Source: Prinia subflava (taxonomy: Eukaryota; Chordata; Aves; Passeriformes; Cisticolidae). From it: a stretch of 64,000 nt of DNA. The position numbers and the translations under genes were made by a program. The stretch covers positions 1,116,001 through 1,180,000 of the forward strand of contig NW_026960611.1 of NCBI RefSeq assembly GCF_021018805.1, in the 5' to 3' direction. Positions 61,394-64,000 of the stretch are shown here, piece by piece; within the stretch, counting starts at the first letter, position 1, and each line of letters begins with the position of its first letter. The notes beneath the pieces were generated by a model that was not told the origin of the DNA, made no database searches, and worked only from the letters and a program-made list of their open reading frames with translations.

Positions 61394-62107
61394 TGTCCTG
61401 GTTTAGGGCAAATTTGGGAGGAAACCTCCAAATGGGGTCCCTCTACAAAGCAAATTCAAGTGGCTCCTCACCAAACTGGTCCAAGTAAAAATTTCCTTAG
61501 AGAAAAATGGAAAAAACTGTTTATTCAACAAGCAAAGTGCCCACAAGCACAAAAACAATAAACAATATCAAACAACAAAACCTCTCGCCATTCTGAAGAG
61601 AGATGGCAAAATTGAGGAAGTCCTTGCTGTGGGTTGTAGCTCAGCTTGCCCAGTCTCTTATCAGTCCCTTTGGCGCTGGAAATTGCCATCCTGGGTCCCA
61701 GTGGGCTGCAGGCATGAGCTCTGGGTGTTTTTCTGGGTTTTCAGTCCAGAACAGATTTAAACAGTTCCAAGTAAAAGAAGATAAAACAGTCCAGAGAAAG
61801 TCTCTGCCTCAGCTAGCTAAAAACTAACTAAAAAAAAGTAAAGGAGAGCTCTCTCTTGCTGTCCGTCCGTAGACAACACAGTCCAGGAGCAGAATGTGGA
61901 GGAGTGAGTGCAGTTTCTGAAAACAAACTGCATGCTTCTTTTCCCCCCCCTTCGCTCTCGGAACCAGTCTTAAAGGTGCAGAACTTAATATCCAGCACAA
62001 ACAGAAGAGACAACTGGGGATACAAGCATCACAAAGTCACCCCAGGAGAGGAGGGTAGAAAAGAGGTGCAGAATTTGCTTTGAGAGCTACACCAAGCTAT
62101 CCAAACA
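61394..62107 (-). mobile_element. LTR beside tRNA-Lys-like sequence
   Basis: The plus strand begins TGTCCTGGTTTAGGGC and ends near TATCCAAACA, giving TG...CA ends on either strand. AATAAA on the minus strand near 61520 and an ACCAGGACA-like end favour minus orientation. No target duplication could be confirmed. Confidence 0.6.
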
Positions 62108-62629
62108 AGAGTTAAAGCAGTAAGAAATGACCACTAGATTTATAGAATCCCATTTTCACACAAAAAATGGGCAAATGCCAATGCATTAACATTGCTCATG
62201 GCTGCTTGTGTAAAATTTGCCTGAGAAAACGGGTTGAAGTCTGCAGATTGAAGATCTGTACCTTGCATACTAATTGATTTTTGGTTGGTTGGTTGGGGGT
62301 TTTTGTGGGGTTTTTTTTTTGGTTCATCACTGGTGAAGCTCCTGTGAAGACACTGTCCCAGTATACTCCATTGATACTAACTTTGAGAAAAGGATCAACG
62401 AAGTGATGGAGGAAAGAACAGAATCCTTCCTCTCATAACAGTTATCTTCTTCCTGATGCACCTAAGGTTCAAGAACAGCTGGGAGGGAAACATACCAAAC
62501 CTTTGGAACTAGTTCAGAGAGGGTCTCAAAGACAACAGTGATAAGAAAGTCTGATTTGACAAGCTTAGGTTAATAGAGATGAAATAAAGTCAGCTATTAA
62601 AAAAGTTCATTGGCTTACATACAATATTG

Positions 62630-63640
62630 TACTCAGCACAGACAGTTCCTATCAAGTCTGCCAAATTCTACCTTGGACTTCTGGCAAGGAGTCTTTGGCC
62701 TGTTTAGGACATTTATTGACAGAGTACCTGGGGAGTTAGTCCTAAAGGGCAAAGGTGTCCAGGAAGGCTAGATGTGCTTTAAGAAGGAATTGCTAAATAT
62801 TCAGGAGCAGGCTGTCCCCATGTGTAGAAAGACAAGTTGTCGGGGAAAGACCAGCCTGGTTAAACAGAAAATTTAGGCTGGAACTTAAAGGGGAAAAAAA
62901 GATTTTATCATCTCTGGAAGGAGGGTCAGATAACTTGGGAGGACTATAAGGATGTCACAAGGGACACATAGGGAGATGAGAAGGACAAAAGCCCAACTAG
63001 AACTTGATTTGGCTGCTGCAGTTAAAGGCAACAAAAAGTTTCTAAAAATACATTTGCAGCAAAAGGAGGGTAAAGGAGAGTCTCCATTTATTGAATGCAG
63101 AGGGTAGTGTAGTGTCAGGGTATGAAGAAAAGGCAGAGGTATTTAATGCCTTCTTTGCCTCAGTCTTTAATATCAAGACAATTGTCCTCAGGATAACCAG
63201 CTCCCTGAGCTGGAAGGTAGGGACCGGGAGCTGAGTGAAGCCCCCATAATCCAGGACGTGATGGTCAGTGACCTGCTATGCCAATTAGATACCCACAGGT
63301 CTATGGGCCCAGAGGGGATCCACCCCAGAGTAATGAGGAATCTGGCAAAAGAACTTGGCAAACCACTCAATCATATACCAGCAGTCCTGGTTAACCAGAG
63401 AAGTTCCAGCTAATTGGAAATTAGTAAATGCAATGCTCATCTACAAGAAGGGTTGGAGGGATGATCCAGGGAACTACAGGCCTGTCAGCCTTACTTCAGT
63501 GCCAGGTAAGGTTAGGGAAGAGATGATCCTGAGTGCCACTACATGGCACATGCAGGACAATCAGTGGATCAGGCCCCGGCCAACATGAATTTACAAAAGG
63601 AAGGTCTTGCTTGACCAACCTGATCTCCTTTGTCCTGGGC
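62630..63640 (+). mobile_element. CR1 LINE, internal ORF2 fragment
   Basis: About 1 kb of the endonuclease-RT linker and RT start. The best piece encodes REVPANWKLVNAMLIYKKGW followed by DDPGNYRPVSLTSVPGKV, the CR1 RT block 1 region, with frameshifts. 3' part missing at about 63640. Non-functional. Confidence 0.9.
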
Positions 63641-64000
63641 AACCCAAAATGTTACTGTATTCCATATCTATCTGTGCCCAAAATTGTTACTGTCTCTAAG
63701 ACCCTGCAACGCAGCCAGAAACGCAATGGTGGGGCAGGGGGTGCCTGGGGCTTTTAAAAGTTGGAGCATGCAGGGAACCCTCTCTCTCTTGCCATTTTGG
63801 CTCTCTCTCTTTTGTTTGCCTTGTTGCTCTTACTCAAGGCAGAGGCTCCCCTTTGGGGTTTATTTTCTGTTTCTCTCTGGCCTCTAGAGGGGGTTGTTTC
63901 AGGCAGGTTTCTGGACTCTCAAAAGTAGCAACTCAAGAAGCTGCATTTCATGATCAAAAACTGTTTCAGAGCAAAATTTGCAACATCTATCAGCACTGCA
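63641..64000 (+). other. Possible LTR start at window edge
   Basis: TTTTAAAAG (near 63753) and a CT-rich stretch, then GGGTTTATTTTC. Might be an LTR but cut by the window end. Confidence 0.25.

Noticed and set aside
56788..64000. SMAD2 exon 2 (start codon exon)
   Set aside because: Searched the minus strand for its start region and found nothing; it must lie further upstream.

Overview
The window is nuclear DNA of a bird, most likely a songbird. It carries CR1 LINE fragments, several families of avian endogenous retrovirus (ERV), and one recognisable vertebrate host gene, SMAD2, on the minus strand from 56787 down to 40767. There are no prokaryotic operons, no CRISPR array and no rRNA. The only tRNA-like sequence is a decayed tRNA-Lys-like stretch at about 61.31-61.39 kb.

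Left part, 1 to about 37.3 kb: almost entirely ERV material. Main elements: (i) a non-coding provirus-like element at 4006-8670 with two ~330 bp LTRs; (ii) a complete, recent class II (beta-like) provirus on the minus strand at 9413-17561. It has 326 bp LTRs differing at about two positions, a perfect 6 bp target-site duplication (TSD), a Lys-like primer-binding site, gag, pro, pol and env, and two textbook -1 frameshift sites. Gag is split by a frame change and pol has one in-frame stop. (iii) A decayed class II pol remnant with its 3' LTR at 20.7-22.7 kb. (iv) Two truncated ERVL-type internal regions in the same orientation (25.8-32.2 kb and 32.2-36.0 kb), riddled with younger LTR insertions, including a three-level nest at 23.2-25.8 kb.

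Right part, 37.3 to 64 kb: SMAD2, the receptor-regulated TGF-beta/activin signal transducer. Nine exons (human numbering 3 to 11) can be placed with GT-AG boundaries and a continuous reading frame of about 389 codons, ending in the C-terminal SSMS phosphorylation motif. Exon 2, with the start codon, lies outside the window beyond 64 kb. Introns contain solo LTRs with clear TSDs (47066-47853, 50361-50799, 51046-52384, 58719-59153), an LTR beside the tRNA-Lys-like sequence (61394-62107), and CR1 pieces.

In birds SMAD2 is Z-linked and has a W-linked gametolog in chicken. The extreme ERV load around an intact SMAD2 therefore suggests, but does not prove, that this is the W copy. The viral genes do not form a pathway with the host gene. 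The contact between them is positional: LTRs inside introns, one only 37 bp from a splice acceptor.
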